A stretch of 64,000 nucleotides of DNA from Lepraria neglecta. Its lineage: Eukaryota; Ascomycota; Lecanoromycetes; Lecanorales; Stereocaulaceae. The translations under genes and the position numbers were made by a program. Of this stretch, positions 22,055 through 33,250 are shown piece by piece. The stretch covers positions 2,604,001 to 2,668,000 of the forward strand of contig CM065649.1 in NCBI GenBank assembly GCA_033220425.1, given 5' to 3'. Each line of letters begins with the position of its first letter. Position 1 is the first letter of the stretch. A model generated the notes under the pieces. The model was not told the DNA's origin. It saw nothing but the letters and a program-made list of their open reading frames with translations, and searched no databases.

Positions 22055-24069
22055 TCATAGAGCCTTGATAATCCAGTCCACGTCACCACCAGGCTTCATC
22101 ACTACCTTGGTACTACCGATCAAATCCTCAATGCCATTGAAATTCTCCATCTGCCCCGTTGCAGCTTTCTTAAGGCTCGGATCAACATCTATGAACAACA
22201 ATGCGAGTGGACTTCCCTTCCAGGCTTTGACCGGACTCCTTGCCGTTTGAACGATAGTTACGATCAGAATGATCAGAGACATCGCGACTAGCACAGCGGG
22301 CAAGGTTATCCACGGCCAATGGATTTGCACACCCAGCTGATATCCTGTGCCGTCGTAGAGATCGAATGGCCCAGATGTATTCGTAGTTCGGACCACGTTT
22401 GTCATGCTGAGCGCGAGATTTTTAATCCATCCGTCCAGGTCTGCAGATGCGTTCCACATTGCCTGCAGGTAGTCGTCGGTGAACGAGGGTCTTTCTTGGG
22501 AAAGGAGATTTCCATTGAACATGGACAGAGAATTTGAAAACTCTGTTTTAGCAGATATGCCAATTTGTATAGCTCGCCTGTGGTCTAGGGTTCATTTCCG
22601 CAGGAAGGGTCGAAAATATAGGAATTGATGACTTGGGAGAACGACTGGACGATCTTCTGTATCTGATTCGTGTTGATAGTATCAGTTTTGAAAGCCTGTA
22701 CGCACATCGAAAGGGCACACTCGGAGGCTATTGCATTCTCGTTTGGCAAACTCTCAAGGTAGCCCTCAGTCTGAGTGTAATACGGAGCACCGAAGACGTC
22801 GAAGTTGGCAAGCCATATCCTGTGTTCGTCACTTGTATTGTACACAGCCCCGTGGCCTGGTATGACTTGGAAGCCGTATACATTAGTCGTTCCATCATTC
22901 AGGGTGGAAAATGTGACTTTTGAACCGGAAGGCATTATATAGTTGCAGTCTATGGAATTGCAAGCTGTCTAATACGTGGAATTTGTGCAACCACCACAAA
23001 TAGCTATTGATGGTGTGATTGGCCACGTACAATTGCCCGTTGGGCAGGAGGATTTGAGCGGCTCAATGTTTTCGGTCAAAATCCCGGTATAGATAGCAGC
23101 TTTCATGTTAAGCGGAACAGCTGATTCCACTAATTCAGGACCATCTGCAACGTCAACCAGGGCTTACTTACAGGATTCTTCTCTGACACTTTTTAAAAAG
23201 GCCTGCCAGGTCTCAGTGCGAGGTATGTTACCTGGACTGAGAGCACCCTTGATAATTGGAAATGCTTCCAAGGCAACGAGCCGTTGGGTGAAGGTGCCAA
23301 AAGCCAATGACATGATGGTCACAAACACACCAGAATAAGCAAGCCATCTAGTAGAGTATGTCAGTTTCCGTTATCTAGATATGGTAATTACGTACCTTTG
23401 TCTCCTTGCCTGAAACAGAAAGACAAGGCTCCCCAAAGCTCCACGCGAAGCTGCATCGGACAGCTCCAGATCGCGTAATCGAACATAGCCATTTAATGTT
23501 TTCCTGATATCCGAAAGCCAAAGCCAGACCTCTTGGCTTATTGCAGAGCCGACAGGAACCATGAGTGCAACCCTATTGATAGTTAAGAGCAGACCGAGTA
23601 GACCGTTGAGAGTGAGTCGATAGGGTAGATTGACATTGTCTAGACCTCGGCCATGATAATTCCGCAACACAATGACAATTGCAATCAAAGAAGCCACGGA
23701 GATGATAGACGCAAAAATTTCGGGCAGCCACCAGCGAAACCATGAAAACAGCTTGGCGTGTTTCTTGATAGGAGGTTCGACCAGTGTCCTAGTACTTCCA
23801 CTCTCTGTCGATTGATCTGATTCGTGAAGCCGGGAGCCATCGCCTAAGGATATTTGCAGATTGAAAATTGATTTTTTCTGGAATAAAGACAGTGGAAGAG
23901 ATCTAAATTCAGGAGTTGCTGTTAATTCCTTCATCAGTCGAAAGCAAATTGATCTGAAGACTAGAGCTTGGTCAAAACTTATGATCAAGACAGTCATACC
24001 TTGAAACAGGGAAAGCGTTTGACGTAGGTTGCAGCTGGCGCGTAGTAAAAATGATTGTACATTTCGCAC
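22055..24069 (-). pseudogene. DUF3176 membrane protein, decayed
   Basis: Fungal DUF3176 family: large integral membrane proteins of unknown function. The N-terminal exon (from about 24069) has the typical start of the domain, WWLPEIFASIISVASLIAIV, then LLGLLLTINRVALMVPVG and SDAASRGALGSL. A 54-nt intron (GTACGT...CTACTAG, near 23345-23396) leads to WLAYSGVFVTIMSLAFGTFTQ. The lumenal part keeps SCPTGNCTW and many Cys pairs. The last part has LDGWIKNLALSMTNVVRT and a final membrane span before WKGSPLALLF. In-frame stops at 23164-23166 (TAA) and 22969-22971 (TAG), and a change of frame near 22580, mark it as dead. Both stops could derive from CAA/CAG. Confidence 0.8.
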
Positions 24070-25671
24070 TTATGAGATGACTATTTTAGGACGCCTACGT
24101 GAATATGTTTCATCTACTCACATTCAACCTTATGCATGAAAGCTACCTCCTTTCCTTCCAAGCTAATTACTGCAAGCGGCTAGCATCGCGCTCCGCCAAT
24201 CGATGGCCTCGCCGGCCATACGGAGGCCAAACCCTGCCGAAACATGCCTCTCTGTATCCAGCACTTGCCTATAAAGTCTCTGTGGAAGAGACCTGCTTAG
24301 ACGCCGGATTGCCGAACGAAATAGATGGTCTGGGCTCCAGGGCCAATGGACTTCACCGCGAAGGATGCCGTCTTGCATATACCTTTTTCAGATTACCCCA
24401 CGTACATATTAGTCTGAAGTCTCCTGAACAATATCTTGGACGCTATTAGTCGAAGCACCTCTCTAATGGAGAGTCTAGAAATAGAGATTGAGGCCAGACA
24501 GCTGGTTATGTAATACGTCGAGAGATCCAGAGCACAGTACATATAGGTTAGAATTGGATGAAGACGAAATTACCCCTTACTGCCCACGCGGGTGATCCGT
24601 TCGTCTGGATTTTACTCAGCAACCGATAACTTCCCAGCCACGAATTTTCTGAAGACACTTCTGGTTGCAAAGTTGTAGAGCTTAACGAGTTCTATAAATT
24701 TTTTATTAATTTTGAGTCTTCAAAATCAGTGTCCGAGGTGTTACTGCGGTGCGCAGCAAATCTGAAGTAGTGCGAAAATACGGATTCTTTTGTCACCTGC
24801 GTGCCGCCTAACAGTCACGCTAAGAGGCTAGCTTAGCTTCAGAAAAGGGAGGATGGACTGTAGTAGCCATTTATATTATTCAAGCTTCAAATAGGCACTC
24901 AGAGAGCTTGGTACGAAGGAGTTCTATTGACCCCCCTACTCCCATGCTATCTATGGTACTATCTAAAAGTGGGAGATTGAGTATGAAAACTCTGCTTGCC
25001 AAGGGTCTGATCCTATGCGGTTGGCGCGCTGTCACGTGATCGTTACCCTTCTCTGCTTCGGGCAGAAAATTAGTGTCTTGGCATATGGCATGTGAGGTCG
25101 CTTCGGTCCAGCCCAAGATGCTCTCTTCATCCTCTCTATTCTCGGGAGCTTTCTCCTCATGTTGGTTTACTCGCCTTTGTATGGCTTCTACTCTACACTA
25201 GAAGGAGGCACATATTCGATAGATAGACCGATCCAGGGATCGTGTTGCTCAAGTCGTTCTTGGTACCAGGACTGTCTTCTGTGGCTCCCTCAATAGGAAT
25301 GTTTGAACCTCAGTAGGCATCTCCTTCGACTAGCTGCTCAATTGTCACATGTCATCGATTTCACCTGGTTGTAACGGTTGTCTCGTGCCCTTCGTAGGGC
25401 CATATTTTGTACAATTTCAACTCCCATTGCCTTCGTTCGTCACGACCATGATCAAGAAAAGCATCCGGTGCAATTCAACCAGCTCCATTGCAAAGCGTGA
25501 CTTTGAGAGTCCTAATCTTTGATCCAGTCTCTAACAAGGGGAAAGTGGGGCAGCAGTGATACAGGATAACCATGTTCGCGACACGCGACGCGGTTATATG
25601 GACCCTTCCTTACCTAGCTATATTCCCATTATGAGGTCTATCCCAACACTCACAGCGTCTTTCAAAGCAAC
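24070..25671. other. Long gene-free stretch
   Basis: No supported gene over 1.6 kb. AT-rich around 24660-24730. The last 100 bases before 25672 are likely the promoter of the secreted-protein gene. Confidence 0.4.
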
Positions 25672-26310
25672 ATGTTCCTCTTCCTCCTCCTCTCTCTCCT
25701 CTACATAGCCTTCACCTCCGCCGAAACAATCTGCCAGCCAGCTCCCCCCGGCCAAATGCCCACCCTCTCCTCCTGCGACTCCACCCTCCTAAAACTCGAA
25801 ACCTACATATCCACCTGTGGCTCCGAAAAAGTGACCATCGGCCCCACAGCCAGCGGCATCCGCCTCCCCCTCTACTACGTCGACGATGATCTGTCTCCCT
25901 TTGTCCCTCGCTCCCGATGCGTGATTCAAGTACTATGGCATCCTAGGTCGGGACAGCGGCCGCCAGTAGCGAGTTTTGATATTCTCAGGCCGCAGGAGAT
26001 CCAGCAGGCGGCGATTCGGGTGAGGGATCAGTGCGTGAAGGGGAATCAGTTTCATGGACCGCAGTTGGGGAAGGAGTGGATTTTGAATAGGCAGTGGGTG
26101 CTTGTGCTGTTTGGGACTGCACTTGTTGGTGGGGGAGTGAGTGGGAATGGGACGATGAGTGTGGTTTGGGCGGATGGGACCAATCGGACTGTCAATGCGT
26201 CCGTGTTTGGGAATTCTATCGGATGCGGAAGTTCGAAGGGTCTCCTTGGAAATGGGTTGGGATTGAATATCGAGAATGATTCGGGTGTGAAAATCACGGA
26301 CTCGTCGTAG
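25672..26310 (+). CDS. Secreted protein, unknown
   Basis: Single open frame of 212 codons. Residues 1-18 (MFLFLLLSLLYIAFTSAE) are a clear signal peptide with cleavage after TSA or SAE. The mature protein begins ETICQPAPPGQM and has six Cys, an IGPTASGIRLPLYY segment and RCVIQVLWHP. The first two thirds have the look of a conserved ascomycete secreted family; the Gly/Asn-rich end (VVWADGTNRTV, several N-glycosylation sites) is less typical, and an undetected intron might remove part of it. Stop is TAG (26308-26310). Role unknown; secreted size and Cys content are compatible with an effector-like protein but nothing more can be said. Confidence 0.6.
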   Translation: MFLFLLLSLLYIAFTSAETICQPAPPGQMPTLSSCDSTLLKLETYISTCGSEKVTIGPTASGIRLPLYYVDDDLSPFVPRSRCVIQVLWHPRSGQRPPVASFDILRPQEIQQAAIRVRDQCVKGNQFHGPQLGKEWILNRQWVLVLFGTALVGGGVSGNGTMSVVWADGTNRTVNASVFGNSIGCGSSKGLLGNGLGLNIENDSGVKITDSS

Positions 26311-26413
26311 GTCTTCGTACCTGTGCAATTACAGATGAAAATTGGGTATCACTTCTGTCTTTCACTCAAACCAAACACTCTCAAAGATTTGCAGCCACGA
26401 AACACGCCATAGC

Positions 26414-27712
26414 TCACTCTTTGACAGTGTTAAACGGAATCAAACACCTCATTCCCTTCGGTTGACCCTCCGAGTTCCCATCCATCTGCGTCATATCATC
26501 ATCCTCAGCAACCTCAGTCGTAAACTTAGCATACGTCGCACCCATAACCGCCTTGATACCTAACATGCCATAATCCTTGCCCGGACACGCCCTGTTCCCG
26601 CTTCCAAACGAGAAAAACCAGCGCTGCATGTCTCTTCTGTGTTGCTCGTCCTCCGCTCGTGCTCTCTCATCAGCATCCTTCACAATCTCTTCAACCCTAT
26701 AGAAAGACATCCACCGCTCTGGCCACCACCTTTCCGCATCTGGGTAGACAGCCTCATTGCGATGGAGAATGTAGCCTTGAGATCCGACGCGCACTTCGCC
26801 TGGGATGTTGGAGTAAGGGCCTAGGGTGCAGCCGCCTGCGGGAGTGATGTGTGGTTGTGCGGCTGGTGGGCTGGGATAGAGTCGTAGTGTTTCAGAATGA
26901 TTGCTTCGAGCAGAGGCAGTTTATTCAATTCTTGGATCTCCGGGTTGGGGCCCAACGCCGCGAGCTCCGCATAAAGGCGGGACTGGTATTCGGGATGCAG
27001 GGAAAGGTGGTAAAATATCTAAGTGAGCGTTATGGAAGCGGTGCCATGGCCTGCAAAACAGTGGTCGAGCATCTCGCTTGCTAGTTGCTTCGCTTTGGTC
27101 TCTGGGTCTGAAGGGATTGTTTTCTGGGGCTGATGGTAGAGCACGCCTTCGTTTGCTAGCGCTTTGCCTTCGATATCGCGCTTGGTGATTGCGTCGGCCA
27201 TGGTCATTCCTACTTCCTCGACGACTTCGATGGCGGTGTCAACTTTCTTGGGAAGTGGGTTGAGTTTCCAGCGGGTGAGAAGATCGATGGTTGAGTACAT
27301 TTCTTGTTGGTAGAACATATAGTGCTTATTCCAGTGGGTTCTCTGTTCGACATCCTGGATGTGGTTCGCGCCGTTCGCAATGTCGTAGACATATGCGGAG
27401 GTGAGATCCATTGTTATGGCGAGGTCTAGCTCGTAGACATCCATTGGTTGCGAGGCTTGAGAGGCTGAAGAGAGCATCGACATCCAGCGATTGTGGACGA
27501 CTTCTTGGGAAACCTCACGCGCGACAGGCGCTTTGAGGATATTATTCTTGGTGTAAATGTTTGAGACTTGCTTCCGCCAATAGGAGTGGGGTTTCTTGGG
27601 AAGGCTGCCGAATATTGTTGTGGTTTGATAATTCTCGAACACCGAATGCCAGAGATGCTTATCGAATCCGTATACAGTCTTAAGACCGCCATCGATATAG
27701 TTGACGCGGATT
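26414..27712 (-). pseudogene. Cytochrome P450, truncated and broken
   Basis: Haem mono-oxygenase of unknown substrate. Exon begins at 27712 directly behind an acceptor (CCTTACAG); the N-terminal membrane anchor and first helices are absent. Visible: the B-C region (HSYWRKQVSN), the I-helix AGHGTASITLT, the K-helix ExxR (ETLRLYP, reached only after a one-base frame change near 26900), PERW, and the haem loop FSFGSGNRACPGKDYG. A TAG at 27019-27021 falls where the family has Trp in the I-helix region (LTWxxYxLS). So there is one stop, one frameshift and loss of the 5' end. Upstream DNA turns abruptly AT-rich at 27720, suggesting that the gene was cut there. Confidence 0.85.
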
Positions 27713-28110
27713 CTGTAAGGTGAGAGCCTTTTTAACTTTTTAATCCTATTTATCCTAACTAAGGTTATTAATTAAGATAAATTATAATTAAGACTTACTA
27801 TTATCCGATTTTATCGAAATAATAATTCTCTCGACTTATCCATTATGTTATAGACCTTGATTACTAGAGCCTCCGTATTAAATTAGCTTCCTAACTAATT
27901 ATCTCCTCTAATAAAACTTATCTACTAAGGACGAGAGATTATGATGAGGAAAGAGGCTCTTTATGAGGTCTTTTGAATAAGGTAGTTGAATGAGTAAGAT
28001 GTTGAGTTTTCTATGGGGCAAAATCTAGCTCGATCTTTCAGAACAAGAGTTCTCAATCACTGTTCCGACTAAATTCACTCATTAACACCTCCTATGTACG
28101 TTTCCATCAT
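27713..28110. other. AT-rich block
   Basis: Very AT-rich between about 27722 and 27920, with runs such as TTATTAATTAAGATAAATTA. No coding content. Looks like heavily decayed repeat DNA that now borders the P450 remnant. Confidence 0.5.
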
Positions 28111-28286
28111 TCACAACCGGTGAGTCGCCTCTTGGTACACAACACACATTGTCAGGCCGCCCAATATAATAAGCCCCCTAGTGAGCGCTCTTCTCCCTCA
28201 TCAGACACTTTGCTTACAAGAACGCCGCCTCAGATCCCAACACATTGGGAGAGTATCCCCTTCTCTCAAGGTCCCTCGAATCAACT

Positions 28287-28916
28287 ATGGCTACCTCAAA
28301 GATCTTCGTCTTTCCCGAGATTTTAGGAATCATTTCCCTCCAACCTTCCCGCACGAAATCTGCTACTGTCTCAATGTGTCAACACGGCTTGGAAGAGTAA
28401 ATACCACTGCCCTCCAAGAAAAGTTGTTTTTCAAAGTTGCCATCGCCAACCATGAAGATCCCAACATCGAACTGAAGTGGAACCCACTGATGAAGATCCT
28501 AATGGAAGAAGAGGACCAAGAGCATTACTCAGCCATCAAAGGCCACTTCCATCTTCTCGAGAAGGCTGAAGAGATTACCTATGTCGGGACATCATGGAGC
28601 AGAATGCACTTAACGAGGCCGGCGATGACACCAATGACAGCGAGGCGATATATTGGAATTCACGAGAATATAAAAGGTGGAGTGATCAATAGCGAAGGTA
28701 TCAAGCTAGAAGATTTGCTCGAAATGCAGTGGGCGTGCAACCCACACTCCATAAAGATCCGGTTCAATTTCCCATTTGTGTTCACCGACTTCCGCTTTGG
28801 TGCTTTCAAAGAAACATCCGTAAGTCCCGCCTTATAGGATTGCAGTTACAAACCAGACTAATTAGCTACAGAAGGATGTGATGGTGGAGGCAGGGGCAGA
28901 GTTCGCGGGAGAGTGA
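28287..28916 (+). pseudogene. F-box-like family, copy 2
   Basis: Start MATSKIFVFPEILGII (28287) gives the first F-box helix; the rest of the F-box is in other frames (QCVNTAWKSKY). From about 28390 an open frame carries ALQEKLFFKVAIANHEDPN, LKWNPLMKILMEEE, TSWSRMHLTRPAMTP and FRFGAFKETS. A short intron (GTAAGT...CTACAG, about 28819-28870) joins the last exon, which ends in EFAGE and TGA. At least two shifts in the F-box region. The final exon peptide is shared with copy 5. Confidence 0.65.
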
Positions 28917-29243
28917 ATATGTGCTCAAGGGGACTTTGCCAGTCGAGGAAGATAGAAGATCAGTCTAGTTCAAGATACTGTCAGGATCTGTGGAGCATGC
29001 ACCCGAATACAGGTATGAAGATATAGAAGATATCGATCGGTAGCTCGTAGATTAATGCACTCTATTATCAACAGACACCCTAAGTGGCGAATCAAATCTA
29101 CTTTGTTCACGAACACGTTACATCACATAACACCCGCGTTTTCACATATAAATATAACGTCCCCGAATCTTGGATCGCTATCACCCAATTACAACAAACC
29201 ACATCGGCGAGTTGACTGAAACATTAATTTACCACCCCACGAT

Positions 29244-29520
29244 ATGGCACCTTCTCAGATTTTCGTCGTCCCTGAAGTCCTAGAGATAATTCTTCTCATC
29301 CTCCCAGCCCGAGACGTACTATTATCTCAAAGTGTCAACACACGATGGAGGATATGACTCAACGTTCGACAGCTCTCCAAGAGAAATTATTCTTCAAGGT
29401 CGAACGAGCCGACTGCGATGCCACCGATGATCTGAAAGTCAAATGGAATCCTCTGGTAGTGGAGAAATATGTTCTTGACCAAGCCAGGACCCGGGAAGTC
29501 AAAACTTTAAGCTTTTGTTT
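29244..29520 (+). pseudogene. F-box-like family, copy 3 (fragment)
   Basis: MAPSQIFVVPEVLEIILLIL then ARDVLLSQSVNTRWR is a near-perfect F-box helix pair. A TGA follows, and in another frame ALQEKLFFKVERADCD and LKVKWNPLVVEKY. Similarity stops near 29510, where low-complexity DNA begins, so the C-terminal half is missing. Confidence 0.6.
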
Positions 29521-29574
29521 CTGATCTTGGAAGGAAAGAGCAATTCACATGAAATTTTGCGAGGAAAGAGCACA

Positions 29575-29665
29575 TGAAATTCAAAACTTTTTCATTTCAT
29601 CGCAACTTTTTCATTTCATTTCATTTCATCGCATCATTTTCATATCATCACATCAAAGAATTGCT
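29575..29665. repeat. TTTCATTTCATCGCA low-complexity repeat
   Basis: Irregular reiteration of TTTCATTTCA/TCGCA units, preceded by an imperfect duplication of GAGGAAAGAGCACATGAAATT-type sequence near 29530-29582. It separates the truncated F-box fragment from the orphan gene promoter. Confidence 0.6.
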
Positions 29666-29769
29666 CGTGGCCCAACCCATTGCCCTGAGCCTCATCAAAG
29701 CCTGCACAGTCTTCATTTTACTACCACTGTTTGACCAATCATAAAGTGTCAGCTACCTCTTGAAGCAAT

Positions 29770-30843
29770 ATGTCTTTGTCAGTACAAAAGATCCGCCAGC
29801 GTGGCAGGAGCGATCCCCAGCCTCAAGCATCGCCATCTACAACCCGTACTAGAGCACAGACCCTCGAGAACGCTGTCTACGACGACACCTACAAGCAGTG
29901 TATCCGTGAAGCCTTTGCCACCGATGGACCGAAGAAAGAGCCATGGGAGATACCAGACAATGTCACTAGTCCGGACGCCATAACAGACACAATGATAAGG
30001 AATGCCTTTTTCTATGCACACTACCGCGTCAAATACCGAAAAGTGACACCAAGAAGCCTTGAATTCCTTGAAAAATATCGTGAGACTGCCGCAGCAGCGA
30101 TGAAGGCGCCTAGCACGGACAAGAAGATTAAGTTGGCTGCGCTGAATGAAATCTTGCATTCGAAAGTCATTTTGTTCAAGCAGCCAAGCAAAGAAGAACT
30201 GGAAGGCCAAGCGGCTGTTAAAGAGCTCATCCAATTCAGGTACTATGCGGACTACGGAGACTACATGGCAGAAAACTGCAAACGTTTCCGAGATGCAGCG
30301 ATGGAGCGGAAAGTTGAGGGGTTTCAATGCTTTACGGGCAGTGGAGAAAATTGGACAGTCATACAAAAGAGGATCGAGAGAGAAGATGAGAGGTATAAGG
30401 AATGGTCTGACCAAGGAAAACCAGGGGGAGTTGCGCCAGAGCAGCCAACAATCGATGCTATCGAAAAGGCATGCAACGAGCTTAAGCTTGATCACGACAA
30501 CACTCGCTTTTCAATACGATGGTATTCACACCGTAACGAGGAGATGCACTGCAAAGTTAATATACACATCCAGCAATGCGACTGGAACGCACTTGCAACT
30601 CAATTATGGAAGGATATCAGAGAGCTCCCAAATGTCTTCGGCGACGAGGAGTATAGGCACATGCAGAAGGCTTTGGATACGATCAAAGATCGCTACTTTG
30701 CAGAGCTAGATCCAGTCAATCCAACGCACAGTGAAAAGGCGTTGAACTTGTCTATAGCGAAATTACGGAAGGCCAAGGCCAAACTAGCCCAGGAACGCAA
30801 TGCTCGTCAAGTCTCTACAAGCGGAAGGAACAGGAGAGAATAA
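29770..30843 (+). CDS. Intact orphan protein, 357 residues
   Basis: Not recognised. One uninterrupted, intronless frame from ATG 29770 to TAA. No signal peptide or membrane segment. Residues 1-30 are basic and Ser/Thr-rich. The body is mostly helical and charged: TYKQCIREAFATDGPKKEPW, then IRNAFFYAHYRVKYRKV, KKIKLAALNEILHSKV, and a Trp-containing part NNxIHIQQCDWNALATQLW. The C-terminus (LSIAKLRKAKAKLAQERNA) is strongly basic and could bind nucleic acid or enter the nucleus. It stands alone among broken genes on both sides yet has no disablement, which argues for current use or recent arrival. Could be a transposon or lineage-specific gene; no domain supports either. Confidence 0.6.
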   Translation: MSLSVQKIRQRGRSDPQPQASPSTTRTRAQTLENAVYDDTYKQCIREAFATDGPKKEPWEIPDNVTSPDAITDTMIRNAFFYAHYRVKYRKVTPRSLEFLEKYRETAAAAMKAPSTDKKIKLAALNEILHSKVILFKQPSKEELEGQAAVKELIQFRYYADYGDYMAENCKRFRDAAMERKVEGFQCFTGSGENWTVIQKRIEREDERYKEWSDQGKPGGVAPEQPTIDAIEKACNELKLDHDNTRFSIRWYSHRNEEMHCKVNIHIQQCDWNALATQLWKDIRELPNVFGDEEYRHMQKALDTIKDRYFAELDPVNPTHSEKALNLSIAKLRKAKAKLAQERNARQVSTSGRNRRE

Positions 30844-31048
30844 GAAAGGAGAAGTCAGAGATGAGCTCTGCGGTCTGGGACACCGAAAAACCAGATCTTG
30901 GGCTTGATGGATTGGGTCTTTTCTAGCGAAAGAGGTCGTTCAGTGTTTGCAATACATAGTCGAATACTTTTCTAAGTCGCATTCGTGAACCCTTTTATAC
31001 CCACTTGCCAGACCCTTAACGAAACACCCCAGGTGTACCATCATCACA

Positions 31049-31234
31049 CTCGATCTCGACGTTCTCACAAAAGCCGACTACCCAGGTGCGTCTTGGAAGA
31101 ACATGTTCGTAACTCAACCCGCCAGCAGCCGAGCAGCCATTCACAGCAAGCATAATGATCGCCTCTCTGGGAGTTTCATTAGCAATAGGAATAGAAATAG
31201 AGTAAAGATAGAACAACTAAAAGAAATACGTTAA
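31049..31234 (+). pseudogene. F-box-like family, copy 4 (scrap)
   Basis: A 61-codon frame with the family's central motif: LDLDVLTKADYPGASWKNMF followed by VTQPASSRAAI. Nothing of the F-box or the last exon is found nearby. It ends in an Asn/Arg-rich, probably non-coding, tail. Confidence 0.55.
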
Positions 31235-31799
31235 AGTCAGATTCATACCGCTGCCAATGCGAATAAAGTTGGAATTCTCTTCTCTTTTTACTTCCAAGCC
31301 TTGAAAGGCGAACCCGAAAGAGTCTCTGATAAATCTTCCCCGGCCCATCCAGTGATAGCACCCTAGGGAAATAGCAAAGTTCGGGGATTGAGGGCGGTGA
31401 AGGCTGTGTAGCAAGACAACTACTGGTGGCACAATCGGCGATGTGCATTTCACCTAGTTTCGGGGTCCATTCTGACCTCAAGTCTCATATACTGGAGACT
31501 TCGAGGATTGTGAAATACCATACAGCAAACTATAAAAATTTCACGTGCCTTAGGCCTATGTCAATCTTCGTATGCCTGCAGGAGATTATGCTGTAAGAAG
31601 ATAAGCTCACTCACTCATCAAGGTATCCTGCATATCCTCAAAGTGATAAGCATTGACCGTATCCTTTACTCCTCTGCAAGATATATTATCAGGCGCCACA
31701 TAGCAACAACTTGAACACATCTCCCTTGCAGCATCCCTCAGAATATACCAGATACTTTGAGCTAGCCCATCAGCCAACTTGAATCTGTTGAACGCATTA
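31235..31799. other. Intergenic
   Basis: No supported gene. Region between two F-box family copies. Confidence 0.35.
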
Positions 31800-32463
31800 A
31801 TGGCTTCTCCTCAGGTCTTGTCGACTCCAGAGCTCCTTGAGAATGGCCTTGCTGAACGTCCCAGCACGGGATCGGCTCGCTTCGTAACGTGTTAAATCAA
31901 TATGGCGGGACCTTACGAACACTTCGCCGGCCCTTCAGCGGAAGCTTTTCTACAAAGCAGATCTTGCCTGGTTCGAAAATTCCACTTCAGACATCCAATG
32001 GAACCCATTAGCGAGAATCCTCACGAAGGAGCCACACATCGTCGTATACGGTAAGGCCCTCGATGCGAAACTTCTCGGACAAATGGATTATCCCGGAGCA
32101 ACCTGGAAAGACATGTACCTGACTCAACCAACCACCAACCGGGTCTCAATGATAGTACATGATCGAGAGGGACCTAAGAAGAACCACCTCTCAAGAATCA
32201 TTGCAGAAGGCATGGTGAACAATCCCAGTGGGATCAAGATGGGAGAGATAGACTGGTTTACGCCACCCCACAGGCATATTTCAGAGGCTGATGTTGGCGT
32301 GCTGGCTTATTTCAGACTTGCTGTGTTCCACGAACCATCAGTAAGTCGCTTCCTACGATCCGTGATTGAGACATGTCTAACAGCCCAACAGAAGGACACA
32401 ACACCGCCAGGATTGAGGACGCCAAGATATTTCGGAGCGGGGGACAAATTCGCTGGAGAATGA
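31800..32463 (+). pseudogene. F-box-like family, copy 5
   Basis: MASPQVLSTPELLENGLA starts the F-box, then the frame is lost through a damaged stretch (31850-31930). From about 31930 the rest is intact: ALQRKLFYKADLAWFEN, IQWNPLARILTKEP, MDYPGATWKDMYLTQPTTN, LAYFRLAVFHEPS. An intron with GTAAGT and CAACAG ends (about 32340-32391) leads to a last exon ending KFAGE and TGA, like copy 2. Only the F-box itself is broken. Confidence 0.65.
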
Positions 32464-33250
32464 CTGAGCCTCGGTAAGACGATTCATGGACTGCGGGCTG
32501 GTAGTGCTCGAGCTGAGGGCGATTCTCTGGATGAAGTTGACGGCTCGATGTCGATGGTTAGCAATGGTATCAAAGTAGGCACTTCAATTTTTCCAAGGTC
32601 AAAGAATTCAATATGTGTCAAAATTGCTGCTCCCAGCCACTCCAGCCACTCCAGACACCGGAGTATTCGTGTACTTTAGGGGGGCTTACCCTCGGGTCCT
32701 GAGCAATCAAATGGTCGAGCTTGAATAATTTTGACAGCATGAACACTCTCGTATCCATGCTGTACTAATGGTGACCTAGCGTATCTTACGATTGTACATG
32801 CTGGCTACGTGGCTGTTGACATTGAAATTTTTCTTCTGGTTAGAAGGTGGTGGTGCCTCACAGAACAAGGGAAAAGCCAGATGGCTAACGAATATGTAGT
32901 ATGAAATTGGATTTTCTTAGTACTGCTTGAGCCTAGTGGGTGGCGACATTGAAGACTGTGCACAAAAGTCTTTGAGCTGCATGAATTTGACTGAGATCAT
33001 GTGTGTAAAGGCCGAGTGAGTTCCCGTCGAAAAAATTGATGAACAACTTGTGGCGTCGATGTCAAATTTCCATACGGAGTACACACTAGTGAATGTTTGT
33101 CGAGGAATCCAGTATTGCAGAAGACGCTAGTGCAAAGCCTCAACTGGACTCTAGCTGTTTTTTGGATAGAATTTCGCAGGTTCCACTACCATTCTGACAA
33201 CCTGACGCTCGTTAGCTATGTAAGTGAAAGAAAGTACAGGGCTTACATTT
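32464..33250. other. Gene-free stretch
   Basis: Nothing coding recognised. Confidence 0.35.

Noticed and set aside
23139-23166. 27-nt intron in the DUF3176 gene (GTAAGT...TTGCAG)
   Set aside because: Would remove the TAA, but is far shorter than any other intron in the window and leaves too little room for a branch site; other breaks in the gene remain.
29779-30495. 238-codon antisense frame beneath the orphan gene
   Set aside because: Lies entirely within a protein-like plus-strand frame and has no recognisable content; best seen as a shadow of codon usage.
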